A model generated the notes under the pieces. That model was not told where the DNA came from. It was given only the letters and a program-made list of their open reading frames with translations, and searched no databases. From an uncultured Desulfobacteraceae bacterium (lineage in GTDB: Bacteria > Desulfobacterota > Desulfobacteria > Desulfobacterales > UBA5852), in NCBI GenBank assembly GCA_913060875.1, contig CAJXSL010000018.1, positions 36,381 to 100,380 of the forward strand: 64,000 nucleotides of DNA. Direction: 5' to 3'. The translations under genes and the position numbers were made by a program. Shown one piece after another: positions 35,783 through 44,675 of the stretch (position 1 is the stretch's first letter; every line of letters starts with the position of its first letter).

Positions 35783-36937
35783 ATGCCGTCATCTCCGATC
35801 ATCCTGCGCTCCCAGTATTTCATCTACTTCGGCATACTGGGGCTTTACCTGCCCTATTTCAATCTCTACTGCTATCATCTGGGCTTCAACGGCTCGCAAA
35901 TCGGGCTGCTGTCCGGAATACGCTCGGCCACCCTGGTGCTCTTCCCCTTCGTTTGGGGTGCCCTGGCCGACCGATTCCACCGCCGGAAATCCATCTTCCT
36001 GCTCTGCAACATCATGGCCTGCGCGGCCTGGGCCGGTTACCTGGTCACCACGGCTTTCGTTCCCATGCTGGTGATTGCCGCCATTTACGGCCTGTTTTAC
36101 GCCCCGTTGATTTCTTTCCTGGAGGCCTACGCCATGGACCTCCTGGGCAAAGACAAAAAAGCTTACGGCCGCGTACGCGTCTGGGGCTCCGTGAGCTTCA
36201 TCATGATCGTCACCGTACTCGGCCCCCTGATCGAGCGCTACGGCATCGCCCTGATCGTCCCCCTGATCCTGGCCGGGTCCCTGCTGCAGGCCCTTTTTGC
36301 CACGGCCCTGCCGACAGCCGCCGCCCCGGCACCGACAGACGCCGAAGCCGGTCCCATCGAGGTAAACTGGCCGCGCGCCCTGGTTTTCCTGCTCTGCGGT
36401 TTTCTCATGCTGGCCAGCCATGGCACCTACTACGGCTTCTTCTCCATCCACCTGGAAAACCTGGACCTGCCCCCCACCTATATCGGTATCTCCTGGGCCG
36501 TGGCTGTGCTGGCCGAAATCATCGTGATGATCAATTCCCAGCGCCTTTTCGCCCGGGCCAGCTTCGAAAAAGTCCTGCTGGCCTCTTTCTTTATCGCCGC
36601 CCTGCGCTGGCTGCTGCTGGCTGTTTTTCAGTCGCCGGTGATCATCCTGGGCTCCCAGGTGCTGCATGCCTTTTCCTACGGCACCTTTCACATGGCCAGC
36701 ATCCTCTACATGGACCGGCTCACCCCCGGCCCGGCCAAAACCCTGGGGCAGGCGGCCAACAATGCCATCACTTACGGGCTGGGGCTGATGGTCGGTTTTA
36801 TGGTCAACGGGGTCCTGTTCGATCACCTGGGGGCCGGCAAGCTCTTCCTCTTCAGCGCCGGCCTGGCCCTGGCCGGCGGCGTCCTTTTCCGATGGCACCA
36901 GCGCAGCCTGGCAGGCGCCAGCCATCCGCCGGAATGA
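35783..36937 (+). CDS. MFS transporter, MFS_1-like
   Basis: 384 residues from the ATG at 35783; about twelve membrane spans in two halves separated by a hydrophilic Pro/Ala loop (about residues 190-210). The motif between spans 2 and 3, GALADRFHRRKSIFLL, is the major facilitator signature. The subfamily resembles the MFS_1_like/nucleoside-symporter-like group. The substrate is unknown. No clear binding site; the frame extends upstream to 35720 but that part lacks hydrophobic or family features. Flanked by hsp20 (divergent) and a family II repeat. Confidence 0.9.
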   Translation: MPSSPIILRSQYFIYFGILGLYLPYFNLYCYHLGFNGSQIGLLSGIRSATLVLFPFVWGALADRFHRRKSIFLLCNIMACAAWAGYLVTTAFVPMLVIAAIYGLFYAPLISFLEAYAMDLLGKDKKAYGRVRVWGSVSFIMIVTVLGPLIERYGIALIVPLILAGSLLQALFATALPTAAAPAPTDAEAGPIEVNWPRALVFLLCGFLMLASHGTYYGFFSIHLENLDLPPTYIGISWAVAVLAEIIVMINSQRLFARASFEKVLLASFFIAALRWLLLAVFQSPVIILGSQVLHAFSYGTFHMASILYMDRLTPGPAKTLGQAANNAITYGLGLMVGFMVNGVLFDHLGAGKLFLFSAGLALAGGVLFRWHQRSLAGASHPPE

Positions 36938-37238
36938 ACCCGCAGCAAATCATTGCCGGTTTCAGGCCCAAGGTGCCCCCGCTGAGGGAAGCCCCCATCG
37001 GTCCGCGGCAAGCCTTCTCCGCAAGGCGAGGAACTTAAGGTAACGCTCGCAAGTTGAAAATTTCGATCGGAATCTATCCCCAATATTTCACGCGTTCGCG
37101 ATGTTCATTGGCAGGGCATCGAGGGCGTCGCTGTATGCCTGCTACCGCAAGTGCCGGATAACGCCGCCAATGGGCATCTCGGGCGCGCCCGCAGGGTGAA
37201 ATGTTCGGGCTGGCAGGCCGGGCGGCCTCTTGCAGACG
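36938..37238. other. Intergenic region with family II repeat
   Basis: 301 bp between convergent genes; 37078-37210 is family II repeat copy 2. The remaining 140 bp show nothing recognisable. Confidence 0.5.
37078..37210 (+). repeat. Family II repeat, copy 2
   Basis: Starts CCCCAATATTTCACGCG and ends GGGTGAAATGTTCGGG. The two ends are inverted repeats at 12 of 14 positions. The inside (GCTACCGCAAG, GATAACGCCGCCAATGGG, CATCTCGGGCGCGCCCGCAG) matches copies 1 and 3. Same orientation as copy 1. Confidence 0.87.
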
Positions 37239-38015
37239 TCAATCCTCCCGGTTCGGCCGCCAGAGGTAGCGAAACCAATGCCCCAGGGTGTTGCCTTGCA
37301 GGAGGGCCTGGTCCCAGACCTGGAAGTCCTGGGACAGCTGGGCCGGATCGGCAAACCAGTCCCGGCGGGTTGTCAGAGGGTGATCCTTGTCGAGTTGTTT
37401 CACCACCCGGGCCGGATTGCCGGCCGCTACGACATCGGCCGGCACATCGTCCACGACAACGGCCCCGGCACCGATGATGCTGTTCTCCCCGATGGACACC
37501 CCCTTGCAGACGATGGCGCTGTCCCCGAGCCAGACATTGTCGCCGATAGCGATGGGCGCCCCCTGCCCCGGCGCGGTGCGGTCGTAGATATCGTGCCAGT
37601 CGGAATCGGTCAGATAGACCCGGTTGGCCATCATGACACTGTGGCCGATGGTAATCCGGCAGGCCGAACTGATGCGTACCCCCGGACAGATCAGGCTGTA
37701 GTCGCCAATGCGAATCAGCCCCTCGCCGTCCCGGTACGGCCAGACACAAAGACGCACCCGGGCGTCGGCACAGGCAATCACCGTGGCATAGCGGCCCAGC
37801 TCGATTGGAGATCCGAAAAGTTCGACGTGCCAGGGACGCATGAAATGGTGTCCCCGCCCCAGGGCATCGAACTGGGGGCGCAGAAACCGTCGCACGTAAA
37901 ACTGCTGCCAGCGCAGAAACAGTTTTTTGACGGCATAGGGGCGGTGGTCGCGTCTCAACCTGTCATTCCTTCTTGGGCGGATGGGAAAAGAACCCCACGG
38001 CGGTCCCTCATTCAC
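37239..38015 (-). CDS. Hexapeptide-repeat acyltransferase
   Basis: 258 residues. A left-handed beta-helix of hexapeptide repeats runs from about residue 95 to 205 (IRIGDYSLICPGVRISS; ITIGHSVMMANRVYL; IAIGDNVWLGDSAIV; VSIGENSIIGAGAVV), with a His in SDWHDIYD as likely base. It resembles CatB/LacA-type O-acetyltransferases, but the acceptor is unknown. The start may be the ATG at 38015 or a TTG at 37958 (residue 20), which has a better AAGGA site. It lies 20 bases after the toroid protein gene and is probably co-transcribed. Confidence 0.85.
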   Translation of the reverse strand: MNEGPPWGSFPIRPRRNDRLRRDHRPYAVKKLFLRWQQFYVRRFLRPQFDALGRGHHFMRPWHVELFGSPIELGRYATVIACADARVRLCVWPYRDGEGLIRIGDYSLICPGVRISSACRITIGHSVMMANRVYLTDSDWHDIYDRTAPGQGAPIAIGDNVWLGDSAIVCKGVSIGENSIIGAGAVVVDDVPADVVAAGNPARVVKQLDKDHPLTTRRDWFADPAQLSQDFQVWDQALLQGNTLGHWFRYLWRPNRED

Positions 38016-38035
38016 TCAGGATGGTAATTGCGGCT

Positions 38036-39073
38036 TCAATCCGAAACCGGCTCATCCCAGGAGGCGTGATTGAACATCTGGCTGGCGGGGGTCAGGTGAT
38101 AGAGCGCATCAAGGGCCATGAGGACCACGGCGTTCGTCCAGGTGATTTTGTCTTCCGGCCAGATGACCATATCCGGAAAGGTAAAACCGCACCAGTAGGT
38201 ATCATCATCAAAACGCTTGCTGCTGATCCAGCTGAAGACAATGCGGGCCTGTTCCTCATTGCCCATGGCCACCAGGGCCAGGATGAATTCGCAGGTCTCG
38301 GCCACCGTGACCCAGGGTTCATCGTAAACACAGCGCACACCCTGGCCTTCCACCACGAACTTCTTCCAATATTTATCGATCCGCTTGCGCGCGTCTTCAC
38401 CGGTAAGGGCGCCGGAGAGAATGGGGTAGAACCAGTCCATGGAGAAACGGGACTTGGTCATATTGAACAGATGGCGTTTATGGCGCAGGGCCGTTTGCAG
38501 GCGCTGGAGCGCCGGTGTCCAGTGGGGCTGGTCCTGCCCCAGAAGAGTTGCCAGCTGGAGGGCGCATTTGAGACTCATGTAGACGGAGCTCGACCCGGTC
38601 AGAAGCGCCATGGTGTCCGCCCGCCCTTCCGGACTGACAGCCCAGCGGATCGGCCCTTCGGGCATCTGCAGGGCCAGGGCGAAATCCATGGCCTTTCGGA
38701 CCGTCGGCCACATGTCGGCGGCAAAAGCGGTATCCCCCGTCACCAGGTAATAATGATAAACCCCCACCGCGATATAGGTGGACAGGTTGGCATCGCGGGT
38801 ACGGTCTTCAGGTCGGCCGTCCTGGTAGGCGGCATACCAGCTGCCGTCGTCGAGCTGCTCCCGGCGCATCCATTCGTAAGCCCGGCGCGCCGCTTCATAG
38901 TGTCCGCCGATGGTCAATCCGATGGCGGATTCCACATGGTCCCAGGGATCGGTCTTTTGTCCCTCGCACCAGGGAATTTCGCCATTATCACGCTGATTGG
39001 CGAGAATAAGGCGGGTCAGGGCGTCGATGTCGACGGATAGGTCCTGCCGGACCCAGATCACCGATGACTGCAT
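38036..39073 (-). CDS. Alpha/alpha-toroid (prenyltransferase-like) protein of unknown function
   Basis: 345 residues rich in Trp and Tyr. Repeated helix-hairpin units (ILANQRDNGEIPW; AYEWMRREQLDDGSWYAAY; WPTVRKAMDFALALQMPEG) indicate an alpha/alpha toroid like those of terpenoid cyclases and six-hairpin glycosidases. No DxDD or QW signature of cyclases is visible. The pairing with a sugar-type acyltransferase suggests a role in glycan or lipid modification; that is inference only. No strong binding site at the ATG. Confidence 0.7.
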   Translation of the reverse strand: MQSSVIWVRQDLSVDIDALTRLILANQRDNGEIPWCEGQKTDPWDHVESAIGLTIGGHYEAARRAYEWMRREQLDDGSWYAAYQDGRPEDRTRDANLSTYIAVGVYHYYLVTGDTAFAADMWPTVRKAMDFALALQMPEGPIRWAVSPEGRADTMALLTGSSSVYMSLKCALQLATLLGQDQPHWTPALQRLQTALRHKRHLFNMTKSRFSMDWFYPILSGALTGEDARKRIDKYWKKFVVEGQGVRCVYDEPWVTVAETCEFILALVAMGNEEQARIVFSWISSKRFDDDTYWCGFTFPDMVIWPEDKITWTNAVVLMALDALYHLTPASQMFNHASWDEPVSD

Positions 39074-39380
39074 GGCATGTCCATTTTGCTTTTGAGTAAT
39101 TCTTAAAGGATTGATTCATAATGGCAACGCCTGGTTTTTGCAAGGGTAATTTTACCGCACCGGCCGCGTTGATCCCTCGTCACAATTGATTTCATTAGAT
39201 TTTTCATCTATACTGAACAAAGCTTTAACACTTCGGGAACGCACCCCCGAGGTCATGCCCCACCCAATGCCGGTCAGCCCGAACCAAAGCCGGGGCTCGG
39301 CGCGAACGGCCATCGGTACCTATGCCGAAAAGGTGCGCCAGCGTGTTTCCTCCCAATGACGCCGGCTATGGAGACAGCGC
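39074..39380. other. Divergent intergenic region with a promoter
   Basis: 307 bp between the toroid gene (minus) and the cNMP-binding gene (plus). AT-rich in the middle, with a good plus-strand promoter at 39186-39214. Nothing else recognised. Confidence 0.5.
39186..39214 (+). promoter_or_regulatory. Sigma-70-type promoter of the cNMP/PilZ gene
   Basis: TTGATT (39186-39191), a 17-base spacer and TATACT (39209-39214). Transcription would start near 39221, leaving a leader of about 160 nt before the start codon. Confidence 0.6.
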
Positions 39381-40352
39381 ATGGACAATCTTGCTGAACT
39401 GGAAGCCCGGGCCGAACAGTATGCCACCGACGGCGACACCCAGGCCGCCGTCAAATGCTTTGCGGACCTCGTGGCCCAGCACGCGCACGCCAAAAATTTC
39501 CCCAAGGCCGAAGCCATGCGCGAACGGCTGATGGCCGTGGACGATATGGCCCTCACCGAAATCATCAAAACCGCGGAAATCATCGAAGCGGAGAAATCCG
39601 AAGCCGTCGATACCGATCAAATCAAGGTTTTCGCCGCCCTTTACGATACCCTCACCGAAGAGGAAACCAACGCCCTTTTTTTTTCCCAACAGGCGCTGAC
39701 CCTGGAAGCAGGAGAAGTACTCTATCGCCAGGGGGACATGAGCACGCGCCTCTTCTTCATCCAGCGCGGCCTGTTGAAACTTTACTTTACCCGGGAGGGC
39801 AAAGATACCCTTATCACCACTCTCGAAGCCGGCGACATTGCCGGCCAGGATTCGTTTTTCGCCACCACCACCTGCACCACCGCCCTGGCCGTGCAATCTC
39901 GCGCCGATCTCACGGTCATCGAACGGGACCGTTTTAACGAATGGAAAGACGCCCTGCCGGCGCTCGCGGCTAAGTTGGAAAACTTCTGCCGCAAACAAAA
40001 TGTGGGCGAAATCGTTACCACCAAAGGGCTGGAACGACGCCAAAGCCGCCGCATCAAAGTGGAAGGCCCCATCATTACCCAGGTGATGGACCAGAGCAAC
40101 CGCCTGATGGGCAAGCCCTTCCGGGGCGACATGGCCGATATTTCCAATACCGGCCTCTCCTTTTATATCAAAGCCACCGACAAGGCCGCCCGCATGCTCC
40201 TGGGGCGCCGCCTCAGGGTCAACGCCACCCTGGCCCTGGGCGCCAAACAGCAGAAAGTGGAACGCTCCGGCACCACGGTGGCCGTGACACCGCTCTACTT
40301 CGGCGATTTCTCCATCCACGTCAAATTCGACCGGCCATTGAAATCGAAATAG
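39381..40352 (+). CDS. Cyclic-nucleotide-binding and PilZ domain fusion protein
   Basis: 323 residues. Helical TPR-like N-terminus (about 1-60), a cNMP-binding beta barrel (about 95-190: LEAGEVLYRQGDMSTRLFFIQRGLLKLY), and a C-terminal domain with PilZ hallmarks: an RxxxR stretch in ERRQSRRIKV (Arg219-Arg224) and DISNTG (253-258). PilZ domains bind cyclic di-GMP, so the protein could respond to two second messengers. The cNMP barrel lacks the typical phosphate-binding Arg-Ala pair, so that half may not bind a nucleotide. There is no HTH domain, so it is not a CRP-type transcription factor. Confidence 0.82.
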   Translation: MDNLAELEARAEQYATDGDTQAAVKCFADLVAQHAHAKNFPKAEAMRERLMAVDDMALTEIIKTAEIIEAEKSEAVDTDQIKVFAALYDTLTEEETNALFFSQQALTLEAGEVLYRQGDMSTRLFFIQRGLLKLYFTREGKDTLITTLEAGDIAGQDSFFATTTCTTALAVQSRADLTVIERDRFNEWKDALPALAAKLENFCRKQNVGEIVTTKGLERRQSRRIKVEGPIITQVMDQSNRLMGKPFRGDMADISNTGLSFYIKATDKAARMLLGRRLRVNATLALGAKQQKVERSGTTVAVTPLYFGDFSIHVKFDRPLKSK

Positions 40353-40423
40353 TGTTTTTGCGCCGGCTACGCGCCGCAAAAACGATAGGTCACCACACGC
40401 AAACCAACGCCAGGAGGCACAAA

Positions 40424-41050
40424 ATGCTGTCCGCTGAAACTTTGATAACCTTTTTTACGGCCTCCGTTCTTCTGGCCCTTGCTCCGGGCCCCGACAATAT
40501 TTTCGTACTGACCCAATCCGCCTTGCGGGGTAAGGGCCCGGGGCTGATTATCATGCTGGGTTTATGTACAGGCTTGATGGTTCACACAACAGCCGTAGCT
40601 TTGGGGGTGGCGATTATTTTCCAAACATCCGCCCTTGCCTTTTCAGCCCTCAAATTCATCGGCGCCGGCTATCTCCTCTACCTTGCATGGCGGGCCTTCC
40701 GTGCCCCTGCGGAAATCATTCAGGGTGAAACCAATGGGCGTGTTCGTTATTGGAAACTGTATTGCCGTGGCATCATCATGAATATTACCAATCCAAAGGT
40801 ATCCATATTTTTCCTGGCCTTCCTGCCGCAATTTGCCGACCCCCACAGAGGTCCCGTCGTTTATCAGCTACTGCTGCTTGGCGGCCTGTTTATCATGGCG
40901 ACGATATTGGTGTTCGGGAGCATCGCGTTCCTGGCCGGTATGCTCGGCCGATGGCTGAACCGGTCCAACCGCACCCAGAATGTCTTGAATAAATTGGCGG
41001 GCACGGTTTTCTTGGGGTTGGCTCTAAAGTTGGCTGCGGCTGAGCGATAA
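40424..41050 (+). CDS. LysE family translocator
   Basis: 208 residues from the ATG at 40424 (AGGAGG 7 bases upstream). Five to six membrane spans; family motif LALAPGPDNIFVLTQSALRGKG at residues 17-38 and GIIMNITNPKVSIFFLAFLPQF mid-protein. LysE/RhtB exporters expel amino acids or related small molecules. It lies 14 bases upstream of the UPF0282 gene, a likely two-gene unit. Confidence 0.93.
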   Translation: MLSAETLITFFTASVLLALAPGPDNIFVLTQSALRGKGPGLIIMLGLCTGLMVHTTAVALGVAIIFQTSALAFSALKFIGAGYLLYLAWRAFRAPAEIIQGETNGRVRYWKLYCRGIIMNITNPKVSIFFLAFLPQFADPHRGPVVYQLLLLGGLFIMATILVFGSIAFLAGMLGRWLNRSNRTQNVLNKLAGTVFLGLALKLAAAER

Positions 41051-41064
41051 AAAGGCCACCTCGC

Positions 41065-42012
41065 ATGCAGATCGAAATTATCGGCGCGGAATCACTCGGC
41101 GTTCGCGGACTGTGTTGTTTGGTTACGGTTGCCGATCGAAAAATTCTCATCGACCCCGGCATCGCGCTGGGGTTTCTTCGGAATGGCCGGATGCCGCATC
41201 CGGCCCAGGTGGCGGTGGGCGAGACCATCAGGGAAAAAATCATACAAGCCTGGGGACTTGCCACCGACATCGTCATCAGCCATTTTCATGGCGACCATGT
41301 CCCTCTGGCAGATGCCAACCCTTATCAACTGGATGCGGACCGGATTGAGGATTTGAATCCCGGTGTTCGAATCTGGACCAAATCTCCCGGGTCTTTATCC
41401 GACAAAGAACAAAAACGATTCATAGCCCTCCAAGAACGCCTGGATGCCCGATGGCCGGAAGGCACAGCCGGAATCCATCCACTTTGTTTTTCCGTTCCCG
41501 TGCCCCATGGCGAAGCAACCAGCCGCAACGAAACCGTGATGATGACCCGGATCGAGGACGACACGGTATTTGTGCACGCCGCGGACATTCAGCTTCTGGA
41601 TGACGACACCGTTGATGTTGTTTTGGAATGGCAGCCCGACATATTGCTGGCCGGCGGTCCGCCGCTCTATCTTGAATACCTGAATCCCGAATTGCGCCAC
41701 CGGGCCTGGCTAAATGCGCTGCGGCTGGCAAATTCGGTGGACATCCTGGTTCTCGACCATCACCTGATGCGCAGCCATGAAGGCCTTCAGTGGCTTGACC
41801 GGCTTTCATCCCAATCCGGCCGCAAGGTCCTTTGTGCGGCTGATTTCATGGCGGCACCGCGCCGCCTTCTTGAGGCTGAAAGAAAAATGCTTTATGACCA
41901 AATGCCGGTCCCTTTGGAATGGCACCAGGATTATGCCAAGGGGAGAATCTCCACGCGCGACTTCCAGGCATCAGAAAAGGGGCAGCCTGCTATAAGGCGT
42001 CAGCATTTATGA
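41065..42012 (+). CDS. UPF0282-type metallo-beta-lactamase-fold hydrolase
   Basis: 315 residues. Metal-binding signature SHFHGDH near residue 74, preceded by ILIDPGIAL; further candidate ligands are in PVPHGEA, HAADIQLL and LDHHLMRS. The overall pattern follows UPF0282, a family best known from archaea and some bacteria. The function is not established. A bacterial copy beside a LysE exporter could have come by transfer; codon use is slightly less GC-rich than in neighbours. Confidence 0.82.
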   Translation: MQIEIIGAESLGVRGLCCLVTVADRKILIDPGIALGFLRNGRMPHPAQVAVGETIREKIIQAWGLATDIVISHFHGDHVPLADANPYQLDADRIEDLNPGVRIWTKSPGSLSDKEQKRFIALQERLDARWPEGTAGIHPLCFSVPVPHGEATSRNETVMMTRIEDDTVFVHAADIQLLDDDTVDVVLEWQPDILLAGGPPLYLEYLNPELRHRAWLNALRLANSVDILVLDHHLMRSHEGLQWLDRLSSQSGRKVLCAADFMAAPRRLLEAERKMLYDQMPVPLEWHQDYAKGRISTRDFQASEKGQPAIRRQHL

Positions 42013-42132
42013 TATCTGGCAAACCAATCACCCCCCAATATAGTATAGGGTTACCCTGGAAATCACGCGCAGCCAAGGGGATCTGGCCTGCGGCGTTCTA
42101 TTATCGAACCACGGTACACAAAGGCGCACTAC

Positions 42133-42591
42133 ATGAATATTTCACCGAAACTGTTTAAGCGCATCATCAATCTCTACCCCCCTTATCTCGGCGCCGGCGT
42201 CAAAATTGAATATGTCAGTGAAGACTGGAGAGAGCTGCATGTATCCATGGCATTGCGCTGGTACAACCGCAATGCGGTCGGCACCCACTTCGGGGGCAGC
42301 CTCTATTCCATGGTGGATCCCCACCTGATGCTCCTTCTGATACAGCTCCTTGGAAAAGACTATCTGGTTTGGGACAAATCCGCCGACATCGATTTCGTCA
42401 AAGCCAGCAAAAAGAAGGTAAGGTCCGTCATCAAGATCACGGATGATGATCTGGAAACGATAAAACGCAACACGACGAATGGGGACAAGTATTTCGCACA
42501 ATTCCTGATCGAAATAAAAGATGCGACGGACGATGTGATCGCCAGGATAGAAAAAGTGATCTACGTGCGCAAAAAGCTGCGTCAGACATAA
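42133..42591 (+). CDS. DUF4442 hotdog-fold protein (thioesterase-like)
   Basis: 152 residues. NAVGTHFGGSLYSMVDPHLMLL gives the hotdog helix region seen in DUF4442 and YiiD C-terminal domains. These are thioesterase-like folds; activity is not shown for most members. The gene is visibly less GC-rich than its surroundings. The binding site is weak. No operon partner: 120 bases separate it from the UPF0282 gene. Confidence 0.8.
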   Translation: MNISPKLFKRIINLYPPYLGAGVKIEYVSEDWRELHVSMALRWYNRNAVGTHFGGSLYSMVDPHLMLLLIQLLGKDYLVWDKSADIDFVKASKKKVRSVIKITDDDLETIKRNTTNGDKYFAQFLIEIKDATDDVIARIEKVIYVRKKLRQT

Positions 42592-42992
42592 CAGAATATA
42601 CCACACTGTTAGTAAAGCGCTTCCCGCATAGCGGAAATTTTCCGATCGTGTCTCCAAAGGGGAGGGTATAAAATGCAGCGGTCCCACCTCCCTGCCGCCC
42701 ATCTTCCATTCCCTGCCAAACCAGGCGCCGGGCGTTAACCCCCGCGGCTATCACCCCGAACATCTCATGAAATGCCCGGATAGCCCCTGCCCCGAATCCG
42801 CCCCTCCTTGTCTGGTTGTGTTGACTCCGGCGGCAACGTGATAACGATCTGAAAAGGCTTTTCTCGAACCGTATGGGCATTTACGAGACAGACGCCAACG
42901 CTTCGTTCCCAATGACTCCGAAAACAGACCGGCACCATGCGGGTACGGGATCTATGAAGTCAGACCGACTCTTCAGCAAAAGGAGGAACGCA
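42592..42992. other. Intergenic region before the DUF1326 gene
   Basis: 401 bp. It contains a fragment of family II repeat ends (42752-42786) and, at the right edge, AAAGGAGG for the next gene. Otherwise nothing recognised. Confidence 0.45.
42752..42786. repeat. Family II end fragment
   Basis: CCCCGAACATCTCATGAAAT followed by GCCCGG resembles two family II ends joined head to head, as at 10727. The inner part of the repeat is absent. Confidence 0.4.
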
Positions 42993-43715
42993 ATGCGCAA
43001 CTATTCTCATATATTGGCAGGTTTCGCCGTCGTTATTTTTGCAGTTGGAATGGTCGTTTTGCCGCAATCATTTGCAACCGCAAACAAGGACTGGCATTTT
43101 AACGGCACCGTTATTGAAGCTTGCAGTTGTCCGATGTTCTGTCCCTGCTACTTCAACACCGAACCGGCCTTGAGGCATACCGAACACGGTGCCGAACACT
43201 TCTGCCGGTTCAGCATGGCATACAAGATTAACAAGGGCCATCACGGCGACACTGATCTGACAGGCGTCAAGTTCTGGGTGGCTGGCGATCTGGGCGCCGA
43301 CTGGAAGGATGGAACCACCGACTGGGCCGTCGTTACCTTTCAAACCGGCACCACCGCGGCACAGAAAGCCGGCGTCACCACGGCGTTGCGCCACATCTTT
43401 CCCGTGAAATGGAATTCGTTCGAGGTGGCTGAGGAAGATGCCGAAATATCGTGGGAGGCCAGCGAAGACCGCGCCGAGGCCAAGCTCGCCGATGGTGTAA
43501 AAGCCCATATCATCCTGAACAAGTGGCAGGGCATGGATGGGAAGCCCGGGATGTTCCAGAACATCGCCTACTTTGGAGCGCCACGCAATACCGGTTTCAA
43601 GATGATGCCCAATGAAATCGAGGCCTGGCGGGTGGGCGACAAGGCATTCGAATATCGCGGCTCGACCGGCTTCATGACAACCGTCGACATGAGATCCGAA
43701 GATCTGGCCATGTAG
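42993..43715 (+). CDS. DUF1326 domain protein, exported
   Basis: 240 residues from the ATG at 42993 (AGGAGG 7 bases upstream). Signal peptide of about 29 residues (ILAGFAVVIFAVGMVVLPQSFATA). The mature N-terminus carries a Cys-rich motif ACSCPMFCPCYF, diagnostic of DUF1326; it suggests metal or heme-free redox binding but the role is unknown. Other DUF1326 proteins are cytosolic; the export signal here is notable. A strong terminator follows at 43793. Confidence 0.85.
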   Translation: MRNYSHILAGFAVVIFAVGMVVLPQSFATANKDWHFNGTVIEACSCPMFCPCYFNTEPALRHTEHGAEHFCRFSMAYKINKGHHGDTDLTGVKFWVAGDLGADWKDGTTDWAVVTFQTGTTAAQKAGVTTALRHIFPVKWNSFEVAEEDAEISWEASEDRAEAKLADGVKAHIILNKWQGMDGKPGMFQNIAYFGAPRNTGFKMMPNEIEAWRVGDKAFEYRGSTGFMTTVDMRSEDLAM

Positions 43716-43792
43716 GCGGCAACAACTCTCGCCCGCATTTACGGATGGCGAACCACACCGAAAGACCGGCGGCGATCCCCGTTCGGCCGGCG

Positions 43793-43828
43793 AAGGCCAA
43801 CCTCAGCATTCGGAGGTTGGCCTTTTTT
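43793..43828 (+). terminator. Rho-independent terminator after the DUF1326 gene
   Basis: AAGGCCAACCTC (43793-43804) pairs with GAGGTTGGCC (43813-43822), then TTTTTT. Loop of 8 bases. Active for plus-strand transcripts. Confidence 0.85.
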
Positions 43829-43961
43829 GTGGGGTGGCCGTGGCTAAAATCCATTGGCACCTGTCATTATCCCGAACCTTTTCAGCACAACCGGGATATG
43901 ATTGATGCTCGGGGCGTGGAGGATGGTGTCCTATGAACGGTTAGGCCGCCAATGGCCGCGC

Positions 43962-44675
43962 TTAGACGTTCCGCGTCAACCCCAGGCTGGCATCGATCAT
44001 TTCCGTGGATTCCCGGGCCTCCCGGGCGGAACCCCGCCAGACCACCGCCCCGCTTTCCAGCACCGTGACGTCATCCGCCACCTCGAGGGCCCGCTGGGTG
44101 GACTGCTCCACCAGAATGATGGTCATGCCCTTGGCCTTCAAATCGGCAATGACGGCATAGCAGATATCGATCGCTTTGGGCATCAGCCCCAGGCTCAGTT
44201 CGTCGATCAGGAGCAGTTCGGGCTGACTCATCAACGCCCGGCCGATGGCCAGCATTTGCTGTTCGCCCCCCGAGAGCGAGCCGGCCCGCTGGTGGAATCT
44301 TTCGCCCAAACGGGGAAACATCTGCACCACCTGGTCGATCCCGTCGGCGGTGTCGTCCTTGGCACGGCAGAAGCCGCCGATCACGAGGTTTTCGCGCACC
44401 GACAGGGAGCTGAAAAGGCGCCGCCCCTCGGGCACCAGGCCGATGCCGGCCCTGACGCGCTGCATCGGGTTCCAGCCCGTGATGGCGGCCTCCTTGTAGA
44501 ACACGCGGCCCTCAAAAACATTCACGTGACCGGCAATGCACATGATGGTGGAACTCTTGCCGGCCCCGTTGGCGCCCAAAAGAGCGGTAATGCGGCCGGT
44601 GCGGGCCTCCAGGTCCAGGGCGTGCACGGCCCGCATCTGTCCGTAACCGCAACTCAACGACTCAAGCCGCAGCAT
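43962..44675 (-). CDS. livF: Branched-chain-type amino acid ABC transporter ATPase LivF
   Basis: 237 residues from the ATG at 44675, which has AGGAGG 7 bases upstream and lies 14 bases inside the livG frame. Walker A GANGAGKS, signature LSGGEQQMLAIGRALM, Walker B LLIDELSLGL, switch region VEQSTQRAL. No long C-terminal tail, as in LivF proteins. It pairs with LivG to power import. Last gene of the liv group and of the histidine-utilisation run. Confidence 0.93.
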   Translation of the reverse strand: MLRLESLSCGYGQMRAVHALDLEARTGRITALLGANGAGKSSTIMCIAGHVNVFEGRVFYKEAAITGWNPMQRVRAGIGLVPEGRRLFSSLSVRENLVIGGFCRAKDDTADGIDQVVQMFPRLGERFHQRAGSLSGGEQQMLAIGRALMSQPELLLIDELSLGLMPKAIDICYAVIADLKAKGMTIILVEQSTQRALEVADDVTVLESGAVVWRGSAREARESTEMIDASLGLTRNV

